Shown: positions 1 to 6,904 of the stretch, in pieces
Position numbering within the stretch: position 1 is the stretch's first letter
Layout of the letters: each line of letters starts with the position of its first letter
Assembly: GCA_025330725.1 (NCBI GenBank)
Contig: JAIWND010000093.1
Coordinates: forward strand, 1 to 12,631
Length of the DNA stretch: 12,631 nucleotides
Source of the DNA: Chlamydoabsidia padenii
Lineage: Eukaryota > Mucoromycota > Mucoromycetes > Mucorales > Cunninghamellaceae
Reading direction: 5' to 3'
Notes under the pieces: generated by a model
What the model was told of the DNA's origin: nothing
The model's input: the letters and a program-made list of their open reading frames with translations, nothing else
Databases searched by the model: none
Program-made: the position numbers and the translations under genes

Positions 1-1608
1 TACAGGATTACCAGTTATATAATCTTCAAGGGATCTCAAAGGAGCGGATTCATCATCAAAGTACATGCCATGGCTATGGTTTTCTGGTGCACAACCTTTT
101 ACTTCACAGATTCTACAACCAAAACGACTTGTATGGGAACCGACATGAGCCATATCGGCAACAGCAGGAAGATCACCGGAACACATCACGAGATGGACTT
201 TGGCACGGCATACTTCTTCACGGTTTTTTTTGACAATCAATCCATGTTCAGACAGGTCATGTAGTTCATTCACAATAGGTAGCAAAAAGGAATCCAAATC
301 TTTCGGTTTTTTAGGTCCTGGTAGTATGGCTAATTGAAGTAGGTATTCGTCGGTGTATCTATAAACAAAAAAAAATCAGTACATAGTGAATGTAACCCTT
401 TGTTTTTATTTTATATATATATAGTACCTCAGAGATGGGTCATAATTTAGTATAATTGCATGCACCATCGTATACGAAGTCTTTCCCTTTTTTTGATTGA
501 CGAAACCATCGGTAAATAGAGCAATAGCAATATCATCAGGATTGTCGAAGTTGTTTTGGCTTTTGAATGTTTTATATGCTTCTCCATCAAAATAATCACG
601 GATGACACCAGGAACTGATTCTCTTTCTTCTCTATAGCGTAGCTCCTTTCTTCTGTCGTCGTCTGCAAGTAATTGGGCAACCATATCACCAATTGAAAGT
701 ATCTTCTTCATTGTCGATTTTGGAATCTTGGAGTCTTGATTTTGATATCTGCTTGTCGAGCAATGAATGCAGGAATAATCTTGATCGTTTAAACCATACA
801 GCTTACATCCTTTCTTGCAAACGTCATATTCATGGCCATTTACCGAGGACTTTGATTTCATTAGGTCATCCACAACATCACCATGCAAAATCTTGGCTCC
901 TGGTTCTATTGTGATAATGATATATTCAAGTGTTTATTTAGCAAATGAGGTAAAGTATGCGTTTCAGTAGCTATAAGTCATTTGCTTACCTTTGATAAAC
1001 TCATCGTAATCTCTGATCAATGTGTTCATGAAGCGTACTAATTCTCGATGGCCTTCACGTGGGATTTGGAATTGGGTAACAATGTGAGAAAGGTAAACAC
1101 TCATCAGTTCTGATTTCGTAAAGCTATTGGGTCCAATGCCACCAGTACAATTATAAACATGAACCTGACCTTCATGGACATCAAAGGTACAGTTGCATTT
1201 ATAAGCAAGGTCTCCAGGGCCACGGAATTGAGCTATACAACATGTATTAATTAGAACTTACTTTTTTTTTGGTAACTTACCAGTAGTTTCAGTGTACTCT
1301 ATGTCATCATCATCACGGTAGTCTACATCACCACCAGCATCATATTCAGTATCTTGATCCATGGCTTGATCGGTTGTTTTCAGAAGGAGTAGGTGTGGTA
1401 TGCACTCTTTTATGATTTTGGGAGGCGCGATAATTACCAAAGGTATTGCTGCAATAGGGGAAATCACATTGATATTCTTTAGTAGATAATCGGATTCTTT
1501 TTGAAGGGCTTGACATAATGTTAATAGATAAAGTAATGATGGCAAAAAAGAGGATGGAATTGCTAACTCTTTACATACTCCAAAAAAGGTATTGATAAGT
1601 GCTGTCAT
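1..1608 (-). CDS. CACTA/Plavaka-type (Tnp2-like) transposase, N-terminal part, 4 exons, open at left edge
   Basis: Cut-and-paste DNA transposase that would act in the nucleus on its own terminal repeats. Inferred exons on the minus strand are 1608-1281, 1232-990, 905-428 and 358-1. Introns of 48, 84 and 69 nt have GTAAGT, GTAAGC and GTACTA donors, and all phases agree, giving 469 codons that run off the window. Visible features are an acidic stretch (DYRDDDDIEYTE) near residue 100, C-x-C (KCNC), C-x3-C with C-x2-C (CKKGC, CIHC), ALFTDGF, PSLRYTDEYLLQLAILPGPKKP (written across the last splice), SGDLPA and a C-x2-C (CRIC). The DGF, LPGPK and DLPA blocks are characteristic of Tnp2/Plavaka transposases. 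The family is usually about 900-1100 aa, so half is missing here. Start is uncertain: 1608 is the longest, and ATG 1362 (GCCATGG) has better context. No in-frame stop is seen, so it may be intact. Confidence 0.8.
359..427 (-). other. Spliceosomal intron 3 of the Tnp2-like gene
   Basis: A 69-nt GT-AG intron with a CTGAT branch-like site and poly-T before the acceptor. Removing it joins the PSLR and YTDEYLLQ parts of a conserved transposase block, which supports the boundary independently of the splice signals. Confidence 0.75.
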
Positions 1609-1979
1609 GCTTCAATTATGATACAATGTAACTGTCATAGTCTCTTTTTTTTTATTAGTAGTGTTTTAATTCTAGGGTCTGCCACCTAGAAAACGTCATT
1701 GACATACTAATGATTTAGTATGTTTTATCATACTAAAGGTAATTGACACCATAATATCGTAATAATGCTAGTGTACTCATGATGGCGTTCTTCTATTACA
1801 ACATCACTCATCAAAGTGTTTTTAGCTTATAGAGTGTCGTCATATTGACCAAATTAGGTAAGGTAAAATGACATCAGAGAACAATGGAAAGGATCGCATT
1901 AATTATAAAAGACGTTTAGCCAAGTTCATGTTCTCACTATCAAATCATACAATCAACCAACTACATTACTTAAGAAAAC
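1609..1979. promoter_or_regulatory. Divergent intergenic region with a triple CATACTAA motif
   Basis: This 371-bp stretch separates the minus-strand transposase from the plus-strand gene starting at 1980, so it should hold both promoters. CATACTAA occurs at 1703-1710 and 1729-1736, with the inverted TTAGTATG between them at 1715-1722. TTTAGTATG and CATACTAAA (1714-1722 and 1729-1737) form a perfect 9-bp stem with a 6-nt loop. A possible 5'-UTR intron of the plus gene begins with the GTAAGG donor at 1858, with an acceptor near 1918 or 1973. That would remove the out-of-frame ATGs at 1868 and 1929. No clear TATA box is seen. Confidence 0.5.
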
Positions 1980-2020
1980 ATGTCCTTCAACATCAACAAC
2001 AAAGAGGCAGCCGAATTATT

Positions 2021-2025
2021 CAAAG
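2021..2025. repeat. Target-site duplication CAAAG, left copy (LTR A)
   Basis: CAAAG here and at 2403-2407 directly abut LTR A. Joining the flanks through a single copy restores the reading frame of the host gene. Confidence 0.88.
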
Positions 2026-2402
2026 TGTGAAATTCGACAATAAAGACAGCAAGAGTAAAGTGAGATCCTTGTATATCTTTATTTTTAAAATCGAATTGAG
2101 GAAAAAAAAAACAAGAAAGGTCAATACAAGAGCTACTATTTATACAAAATCTAAAAATTTCTAAACCTTGGCTTTTTGTTGAGTTGGGCCAATGAGGGGA
2201 AGTTGACAAGACTGGTTTTATTTCTTTTGTTTAGTGGAGTTGATTTCATTGGGCTTTATAACGGGATCAGGTTCTGAGACAATGCTTTGTCTGTTGTTGA
2301 ATTGTTTTTTTTTCTTCTTCGATCGCCGATCATTCTCGACTAAATTTAATTTTTTGACAGCTGAGTTTTAACGTTCTTTTATTGATTTTGCCTGATACGA
2401 CA
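2026..2402 (-). mobile_element. Solo LTR 'A' (377 bp) inserted in exon 1 of the 1980-4041 gene
   Basis: Read on the minus strand it starts TGTCGTATCA (2402-2393) and ends TTTCACA (2026), with TG...CA termini. It is flanked by an exact 5-bp target duplication CAAAG (2021-2025 and 2403-2407). It carries a TATA box GTATAAATAG (complement of 2136-2145) and an AAATAAAG polyadenylation signal (about 2077-2086), placing U3, R and U5 in normal order. No internal retrotransposon sequence remains, so it is a solo LTR, presumably formed by LTR-LTR recombination. A partial second copy on the opposite strand is at 6102-6378. Confidence 0.88.
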
Positions 2403-2407
2403 CAAAG
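2403..2407. repeat. Target-site duplication CAAAG, right copy (LTR A)
   Basis: Exact match to 2021-2025 on the other side of LTR A. Confidence 0.88.
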
Positions 2408-3398
2408 TCATGAAGAAGATCCTTGAAAACCAAAAAGAGATCAAACAAGAAGTCCTCATCTTGCGCAAGCTTCATGATCAGTTCAATCCTGTGGTAACTG
2501 ATGAAAGCTTGACATTACTTCAGGTCGAAACAGCTGGTAAAAACTATTTTGTGTTTGATGACTTCAAGTGTCAGTCGCTAACGACTTTTTTTTCTTTAAA
2601 GGCATTGACCGGGTTAGTCAATCAATCAAAAGGTCAAAGTACATGGACTCTCCAGATTACCGAGGTGAGCGGTTCATCAAGCAAAACCCACTTGGTCAAA
2701 AAGTAACAATTGGCGAAAAATACGACGAGATGTTGCAAATTTTACATTTAAGGGCGAACAATGGCAACAATGAACGGTTGACCGACCACATTTTGTCAGT
2801 GTGATATGGGACGTGATTACGAGACGTAATGAGCTTGTTTATTCAAGTGAAGAAGAAAAAAAGTCTGTTACTGTTTTTCTATCTCTAATAAGTGTTTGTC
2901 CCATCAGTTAAGCCCCCACATTCGTAGTCCGAATGTGATTATCTTCAACTACTGCCGTATACGACAGTCAGCAAAGCGATTGTCTTTGAAGGGCGAGGCA
3001 CGTGAGGTCGTTCGTCTCGTTTTAAAGGAAATGCCGGAGGTCAATAAATGGTCGGATTTGGAGCCTGCTGACAAGCTTTATTATACGATGGTTTTGGAAG
3101 ATAGAGCTGCTGCAATCGGCATCGATATCTTTCGCTGCAAGAAACAATGGTGTGCTCGCAATATTTTGCAAGAGGTCATGAAGGCAAGAAATCAAACCAA
3201 CAAAAGAAGAGTAGAAAAAGAAGGAGAAGAAGAAGAGGGGCCAAACAAGAAGCAAAAGATAAGTCTTGTAGGGAAACGTTTGCTATTACTTTTATTAAAC
3301 TATACTTCAATATTTAATGTAGGGTAAGGAGCGAAGTACTGAAGAAGATGAACACCCAGGCGCATTCGGTGGTTTATTTTCTTCTGCGGAAGATGAAG

Positions 3399-3403
3399 AT
3401 AGC
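3399..3403. repeat. Target-site duplication ATAGC, left copy (LTR B)
   Basis: ATAGC at 3399-3403 and 3980-3984 abut the TG...CA ends of LTR B. One copy suffices to continue the acidic coding tail in frame. Confidence 0.9.
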
Positions 3404-3605
3404 TGTAAAATATGGGTTTTTGTAGAATGAAAATGGATGTATGTAAAATAAAAAATAAAGACAAGTACGGTGAGAATCCTTCCTAGCCTTTATTTGTCAA
3501 GAGTAAAAAGTAGATGAAGAAAAATATGTTAACGGGAGAAGAGAACTATTTATACATGTATGTGATTTTATGGGACGAGTAGTAAGGACCAATTGCAATC
3601 ATTAA

Positions 3606-3787
3606 TTGATCATGAAGTTACGATGGAAAGTTTCTTTTGATGTGATGTATCATGGAAAGAATCGTTCTGTCTTGTAATGGTGTGATACGGTGTTTGTATT
3701 GAAACCCCGCATGACAGAACGTTCTTTTTCTTTTTTCTTTTTTTTCTCTTTGTTAAATGACCGTTCCATTATTACTTTCATGATCAT
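3606..3787. repeat. Nested imperfect inverted repeat in U3 of LTR B
   Basis: The outer arms are 3606-3628 (TTGATCATGAAGTTACGATG...) and 3764-3787, whose complement reads ATGATCATGAAAGTAATAATG. The inner arms are AAGAATCGTTCTGTC (3657-3671) and GACAGAACGTTCTTT (3713-3727), which pair with one bulge. The inner loop is about 41 nt. The structure is kept in the opposite-strand copy near 8228-8360, where the outer edge of one inner arm is lost in an A-run. Confidence 0.65.
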
Positions 3788-3910
3788 ATCATACCATATG
3801 AATAGATCATGATGTTTCTCTTTCTATAATCATTTAACTTGTGAGTTTTTGTTCATACGATCGGAGACAGACTGACTGTGTCGATCGTCGATCTCTTTTA
3901 TATTTTAAAT

Positions 3911-3941
3911 CCCGCTTCGAGGCATGATGCTTCGGGGCGGG
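3911..3941. repeat. GC-rich hairpin in U3 of LTR B
   Basis: CCCGCTTCGAGGCAT is followed directly by ATGCTTCGGGGCGGG, which pair over about 12 of 15 positions plus wobbles. It stands out because the surroundings are strongly AT-rich. The B' copy at about 8045-8075 keeps it. Confidence 0.6.
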
Positions 3942-3979
3942 CTTTATCTTTTATTAATTGAATTTTGCATGATACGACA

Positions 3980-3984
3980 ATAGC
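3980..3984. repeat. Target-site duplication ATAGC, right copy (LTR B)
   Basis: Exact match to 3399-3403. The host frame resumes at GAT 3985 and stops at TGA 4039-4041. Confidence 0.9.
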
Positions 3985-4100
3985 GATGCGTCTGATTCAT
4001 CTAATGACAGTAACTGTGTTGGAAGTCCTTTACATAGTTGAAGTCTTTTTTTTTTCCTGTTTGAGTCAAAATAAAAATTTTTGATTGGTGCTTTTTTTAA

Positions 4101-4583
4101 TTTAGCCTGGATTTTAGTGCGTTGAATACATTAAATAGCCTTTTTTTTCTCCCTCTTCTTTCTTTTCTTTTCTCTTCCACTTTTATTTTATTTTATCCTT
4201 ACTATTATTATGGCCCTCAGTTTTCCATCGCTTTGAAAACAGCCTCTACTTTATGGCAAGGAAAAGAACACATTCAAATTGATGTGTTGATTGAAAACAC
4301 GTAACATCATATACAAAACAGAAAACGGCGAAGATTGATTCTAATCAACTTTTTTTTTCTTTCTTTCAAGGAAACCACAATATACACAAAGCATCTACCT
4401 GAACAATGAGCTGTATACTAATTATTATTTGGCTTTCGTGCTGTATGCCGTAATTACCGTTTACTTTGCTGGTTTGAGGTAAGTTACAGAAAAAAAAAAC
4501 TGGCAGTGAAAAAAAGATAACCTTTCAGTATTCATTTGTCTATCAATAGGTATGGTTTCCAATACAATCTACAGCACAGATAA
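4101..4583 (+). CDS. Probable small membrane protein, 3 visible exons, 5' end unresolved
   Basis: Not recognised. Exons are about 4101-4300, 4371-4478 and 4550-4583. Intron 1 (4301-4370, GTAACA donor, TTCTAATC branch-like site, poly-T, TTTCAAG acceptor) and intron 2 (GTAAGT at 4479, acceptor at 4528 or 4549, both in frame) have good signals and matching phases. The joined frame reads PQFSIALKTASTLWQGKEH..., then LNNELYTN, a hydrophobic segment YYLAFVLYAVITVYFAGL, and a short basic tail ending NLQHR-stop. The upstream part is Leu/Phe/Tyr-rich and could be a first membrane span or an intronic pyrimidine tract read as protein. There is no ATG in frame, so a 5' exon is missing or unrecognised. 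It could also be a pseudogene. Confidence 0.45.
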
Positions 4584-5044
4584 GTAAGGGATGACTTTTT
4601 GACTGGTATGAATTACTAATCGTTTATCTCTCATCGATAGTGAATCTCTCTTACTTGATTAGGCCGATACACAAAACAAATATTAGGGATACTGTAAGTA
4701 ATGAATATAATTATTCCCCATCTTTCTTTTTACTAAAAAAACAACTTCTTCCACTAAAGATTTAGGTGTAATCATAGTATCGTAAACGTTTAGCATACGG
4801 ATAATATGTTACATTGAACCACGGCGCATATAACTGTATTTGGATCAAGACTCGACTGCAATCTTCCGTGGCTAGTAGTAGTAGTAGTAGTAGTAGTAGT
4901 ATGTTGTATTATACATTCTTCTAACTAATATGAAGCGCAATATTAATAAAAAAGCAAATCATTCCCCCTACGTATCATTATAATAAAAAGCAAACGATGT
5001 ATGTATATTAATGTAGTGGATAAAAATGTACGTTTTTTTATTTT
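4584..5044. other. AT-rich intergenic DNA, no gene seen
   Basis: Both strands are stop-rich. It holds splice-like signals (GTAAGG 4584, CATCGATAG near 4640) that could be 3'-UTR introns of the preceding gene, and a (TAG)9 microsatellite. No conserved protein frame is visible. Confidence 0.5.
4873..4900. repeat. (TAG)9 trinucleotide microsatellite
   Basis: Nine uninterrupted TAG units. It lies in non-coding DNA; in two of the three plus-strand frames it reads as Ser or Val runs and in the third as stops. Confidence 0.9.
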
Positions 5045-5200
5045 AAAAAATGGTAGTAAAGCTTCTGTTTTGAGCACGCTCCTGTTTTTCAAAAATAGTA
5101 GCTGCTCCCCTTTTTTGCACTGTAGAATATCATATCTACCATTTTTGAGCATAGTAAAAAATGGTAGTTATGTGACAAAAGTAGTAACATAGCTACTATT
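5045..5200. repeat. Small foldback / MITE-like repeat cluster
   Basis: AAAAAATGGTAGT occurs directly at 5045-5057 and 5156-5168, with the inverted CTACCATTTTT at 5136-5146. AATAGTAGC (5094-5102) pairs with GCTACTATT (5192-5200). The interleaved direct and inverted words in about 156 bp suggest a decayed foldback element. Its ends and target duplications were not found, so the class is open. Confidence 0.4.
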
Positions 5201-5480
5201 ATTTCCGCCATAGTGCGTGTGATGACCCGATCTCGCCAAATACAAATCAAGACATCTGTCAAACCTTAATCACTTGATCCGATTTACTTCTCACTGTACC
5301 ACATGATCTAATTATCTTCTTATTACTGCGCTTGGACCACCTGATTAATTAACCTTCTTGAAACACTTCCATTTAAACATGAAACAATCTGTAATGATCA
5401 TCCACCTGCGCCACGACCACTTGACCTATTACTTCCATCTTGAACTTTCCATCAACCTTATTATTAGATCGTAGAATTAG
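5201..5480 (+). promoter_or_regulatory. Upstream region of the truncated 5584 gene
   Basis: Non-coding DNA of more balanced composition than its surroundings, ending at a clear TATA box. It contains recurrent ACCAC/CACCTG-like words (TGTACCACATG, GGACCACCTG, CGACCACTTG) about 40-100 bp apart, which look like repeated activator sites by eye. No factor can be named. Confidence 0.35.
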
Positions 5481-5488
5481 TATAAATA
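5481..5488 (+). promoter_or_regulatory. TATA box TATAAATA
   Basis: It lies 103 bp before ATG 5584, followed by a pyrimidine-rich leader. That is normal spacing for a fungal TATA promoter with a 5' UTR of about 70 nt. Confidence 0.6.
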
Positions 5489-5583
5489 CCCCACCTTTTC
5501 CTCATTCTATTTGATCTGCATCCTGACAACTCTTTTCTTTCTTTGATATAACCTTTATTAAATCTTGTTTTCTAACCAGTACC

Positions 5584-5694
5584 ATGTTTTCTGTTCCTGT
5601 CCCTGCTTCCGTTTCCTCCTCTGTCTTAGAACTCTTTGATCCCCTTTACCCATCCGGGGAGGATTCCGACAATATGGCAGACTTAATAGTGTAG
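5584..5694 (+). pseudogene. 5' end of an unrecognised gene truncated by repeat C
   Basis: ATG 5584 has good context (ACCATGT), preceded by a pyrimidine-rich leader and a TATA box. It encodes MFSVPVPASVSSSVLELFD then an acidic stretch (PSGEDSDNMADL). Repeat C begins at 5679 and supplies the stop (TAG 5692-5694), so only about 32-34 residues are native. The Ser/Val-rich start followed by acidic residues gives no family. The rest of the gene was not found elsewhere in the window. It could instead be a genuine 36-aa ORF, but strong promoter features followed by an abrupt repeat boundary favour truncation. Confidence 0.5.
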
Positions 5695-5940
5695 AATAGG
5701 GGTTTTATATACAGGGGGGGAAATAGTAGACACTTTCAAATTCCAACATTTTTCTTATTTTGGGAACATGTACTAAAATGCATATATTTTGACAAATACA
5801 AGTCTCAAGTTAATAAAAATAAATTCATTCAATAGATATACTACTAAAGGTTAATCAAGACAAAAAAAAAAAAAAACAAACGGTATGTGATGGAGGGGTG
5901 GGCAAAAGAAGTAGAGTCACCATCGAAAGCTGTCACCTTT
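5679..5940 (+). repeat. Repeat C (262 bp), paired with C' at 8961-9225 on the opposite strand
   Basis: It starts AGACTTAATAGTGTAGAATA and matches the reverse complement of 8961-9225 almost throughout, with a few substitutions and poly-A/poly-G length changes. Homology ends at CACCTTT (5940), exactly where LTR D interrupts the other copy, so the true repeat may run further. Near its left end it has an outward-facing TATATAAAA on the minus strand. It then has AT-rich DNA and an A-run just before an ATG. This fits the terminal region and leader of a mobile element or of a duplicated gene. Confidence 0.75.
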
Positions 5941-6042
5941 ACGAGATTCTTTGGCAGAACACAGGGTCTTGTTCCCATTCTTCTCGAAAAAGACAAGCTC
6001 CATCTTCCTATTGTAAGCGATACCGTCCAAAAACATTCTTGA
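5890..6042 (+). CDS. Small unrecognised ORF (50 aa) that begins inside repeat C
   Basis: Reads MEGWAKEVESPSKAVTFTR then FFGRTQGLVPILLEKDK and a hydrophilic end, with stop at 6040. The first 17 codons are kept in copy C' (minus, 9011-8961). The differences there are two synonymous changes and one Lys-to-Ser codon, as expected if the frame was once selected. The start is the second of two close ATGs, because the first (5885) is followed at once by TGA. An A14 run precedes it. The stop and the abutting LTR fragment suggest the 3' part of a longer gene is lost. Family unknown; it could be the first exon of a transposon protein. Confidence 0.42.
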   Translation: MEGWAKEVESPSKAVTFTRFFGRTQGLVPILLEKDKLHLPIVSDTVQKHS

Positions 6043-6101
6043 CATTAGAGACTTTGCGTATTAGTCAAAATTTGATTTTTGGATTAAAAAAAAACGGCGA
6101 C

Positions 6102-6378
6102 CAATTCAACAACAGACAAAGCATTGTCTCAGAACCTGATCCCGTTATAAAGCCCAATGAAATCAACTCCAATAAACAAAAGAAATAAAACCAGTCTTGT
6201 CAACTTCCCCTCATTGGCTCAACTCAACAAAAAGCCAAGGTTTAGAAATTTTTAGATTTTGTATAAATAGTAGCTCTTGTATTGACCTTTCTTGGTTTTT
6301 CTTCCTCAATTCGATTTTAAAATAAAGATATACAAGGATCTCACTTTACTCTTGCTGTCTTTATCGTCGAATTTCACA
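6102..6378 (+). mobile_element. 5'-truncated LTR A' (277 bp), apparent 5' LTR of the gag relic
   Basis: Matches the reverse complement of LTR A from its position 2304 down to 2026, including the GTATAAATAG box near 6260 and the AAATAAAG signal near 6320, and ends TTTCACA at 6378. The first ~98 bp of the LTR, including TGTCGTATCA, are missing and replaced by the sequence that follows repeat C. It lies directly upstream of gag in the same orientation, so it probably was that element's 5' LTR. No convincing primer-binding site follows 6378. Confidence 0.8.
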
Positions 6379-6641
6379 TTTTTTAAAGTGAACCTCCTTA
6401 TAATCATACGAAACTAGAAACAACTAAAACCTTTGTAAAAAAAAAAAAAAACGGTCGGAAAAGAAACCCTTGAATTTTTTTTTCCTTGCGGTAATCTTCA
6501 GAAACATACCGAGACATTCAAACCCTAGGGAAATTTTTTTTTCCCCAGAAGATATAAAATCATAAGAAAGAACAACAAGACTTGACTTAAAAAAAATCCT
6601 ACATTATTCATCCAATTACAGCAAAAACAAGAAAGCTCACT

Positions 6642-6904
6642 ATGTCTGACAAGGGCAAAGAAAAAGAAACAGACCTTACAATTACAAATGATCCAATGGA
6701 AGAAGACTCCAGTACACCTCCCAATCGTGCGCAATCATTGGAGGAAAGGCAAAAGGAACAACTTCGCACTCTGGAATGCGCTATAACGGCGGCTGAAGAG
6801 GCTTACGATGACAAAGTGGAGCAATTCCGAGAACTCTTCTTTCACTAGAAGCTTCTTTCGAACAAATGCATGAAAACCAAGATGTTGTATCCGGCATTGT
6901 TTAA
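6642..6904 (+). pseudogene. Retrotransposon gag, N-terminal part, frameshifted
   Basis: Starts MSDKGKEKETDLTITND, continues through a charged helical region (SLEERQKEQLRTLECAITAAEE), then stops at TAG 6846-6848. The next frame (from 6845) continues as LEASFEQMHENQDVVSGIV to TAA 6902-6904, so a small indel near 6840-6845 broke one frame. It lies about 260 bp after the LTR and in front of the Gag core, where the N-terminal coiled region of a Ty3-like Gag would be. The role (assembly of the cytoplasmic retrotransposon particle) is assigned from position and from the core downstream. Confidence 0.6.

Larger units (their letters stand above)
3404..3979 (-). mobile_element. Solo LTR 'B' (576 bp) inserted in the last exon of the 1980-4041 gene
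   Basis: On the minus strand it starts TGTCGTATCATGC (3979 downward) and ends TTTTACA (3404). It is flanked by the 5-bp duplication ATAGC (3399-3403 and 3980-3984). It has the GTATAAATAG box (about 3546-3555, complement) and an AATAAAGG signal near 3486-3493. Its R/U5 region resembles LTR A (GGATTCTCAC against GGATCTCAC, then a GTCTTTAT block), while U3 is unrelated, so the two are related but distinct families. U3 holds a long nested inverted repeat and a GC-rich hairpin. A near-identical copy on the opposite strand is at 8007-8566. Confidence 0.9.
1980..4041 (+). pseudogene. Four-exon gene of unknown function interrupted by two antisense solo LTRs
   Basis: Function not recognised. Coding segments are 1980-2025, 2408-2536, 2602-2798, 2908-3267, 3323-3403 and 3985-4041. 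Introns are 2537-2601 (CTAAC branch, TTTAAAG acceptor), 2799-2907 (weak GTGTGA donor) and 3268-3322 (GTAGGG donor). LTR A sits at codon 16 and LTR B near the end. Leaving out each LTR and one 5-bp duplication gives a continuous frame of 289 codons with no other lesion. The product starts MSFNINNKEAAELFK, then has a charged helical, coiled-coil-like stretch (about residues 8-45), a mixed middle with basic patches (AKRLSLKGEAREV, CKKQWCARN), an NLS-like NKRR...NKKQK, and an acidic Ser/Asp tail (AEDEDSDASDSSNDS). A small nuclear protein is an inference from this composition. AATAAAA near 4070 may serve polyadenylation. As it stands the mRNA would be disrupted. Confidence 0.72.

Noticed and set aside
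70..264. 64-aa plus-strand ORF
   Set aside because: Antisense to the last visible exon of the Tnp2-like transposase, whose motifs are on the minus strand.
447..692. 81-aa minus-strand ORF
   Set aside because: Alternative frame of the transposase exon at 428-905; contains none of the family motifs.
693..914. 73-aa plus-strand ORF
   Set aside because: Antisense shadow of the same transposase exon.
1868..2164. 98-aa plus-strand ORF starting upstream of the split gene
   Set aside because: It runs out of frame across the true start at 1980 and into LTR A, and its first part likely lies in a 5'-UTR intron starting at 1858.
1970..2209. 79-aa minus-strand ORF across LTR A
   Set aside because: Crosses the LTR boundary and host DNA, so it cannot be an ancestral protein.
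2955..2964. GTATACGACA within exon 3 as another LTR terminus
   Set aside because: It differs from TGATACGACA, lies inside an open coding exon and has no LTR or duplication next to it. The similar word at 10007-10016 is rejected for the same lack of LTR context.
3022..3255. 77-aa minus-strand ORF
   Set aside because: Antisense to exon 3 of the split gene; composition is a shadow of the Lys/Glu-rich coding strand.
3656..3727. tRNA or other structured RNA gene in the LTR B hairpin
   Set aside because: No tRNA consensus boxes or cloverleaf; the pairing is a plain nested inverted repeat.
2021..3984. LTRs A and B as the two LTRs of one complete element with the gene as its internal region
   Set aside because: They differ in U3 and length, each has its own target duplication, and both lie in the same orientation inside exons of a spliced gene that has no gag or pol.
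4943..5192. Opposed 69-aa and 63-aa ORFs in the foldback cluster
   Set aside because: Both are low-complexity translations of inverted AT-rich repeats on the two strands.
5925..6060. Minus-strand frame reading IAYNRKMELVFFEKNGNK, at first taken as a Tc1/mariner transposase remnant
   Set aside because: It resembles Tc1 only loosely, its stop is at a different place in copy C', and the plus-strand frame from 5890 is the one with a conserved start.
5898..6188. 96-aa plus-strand ORF
   Set aside because: It runs from repeat C through the junction into LTR A' and uses a GTG start; the frame beginning at 5890 is better supported by copy C'.
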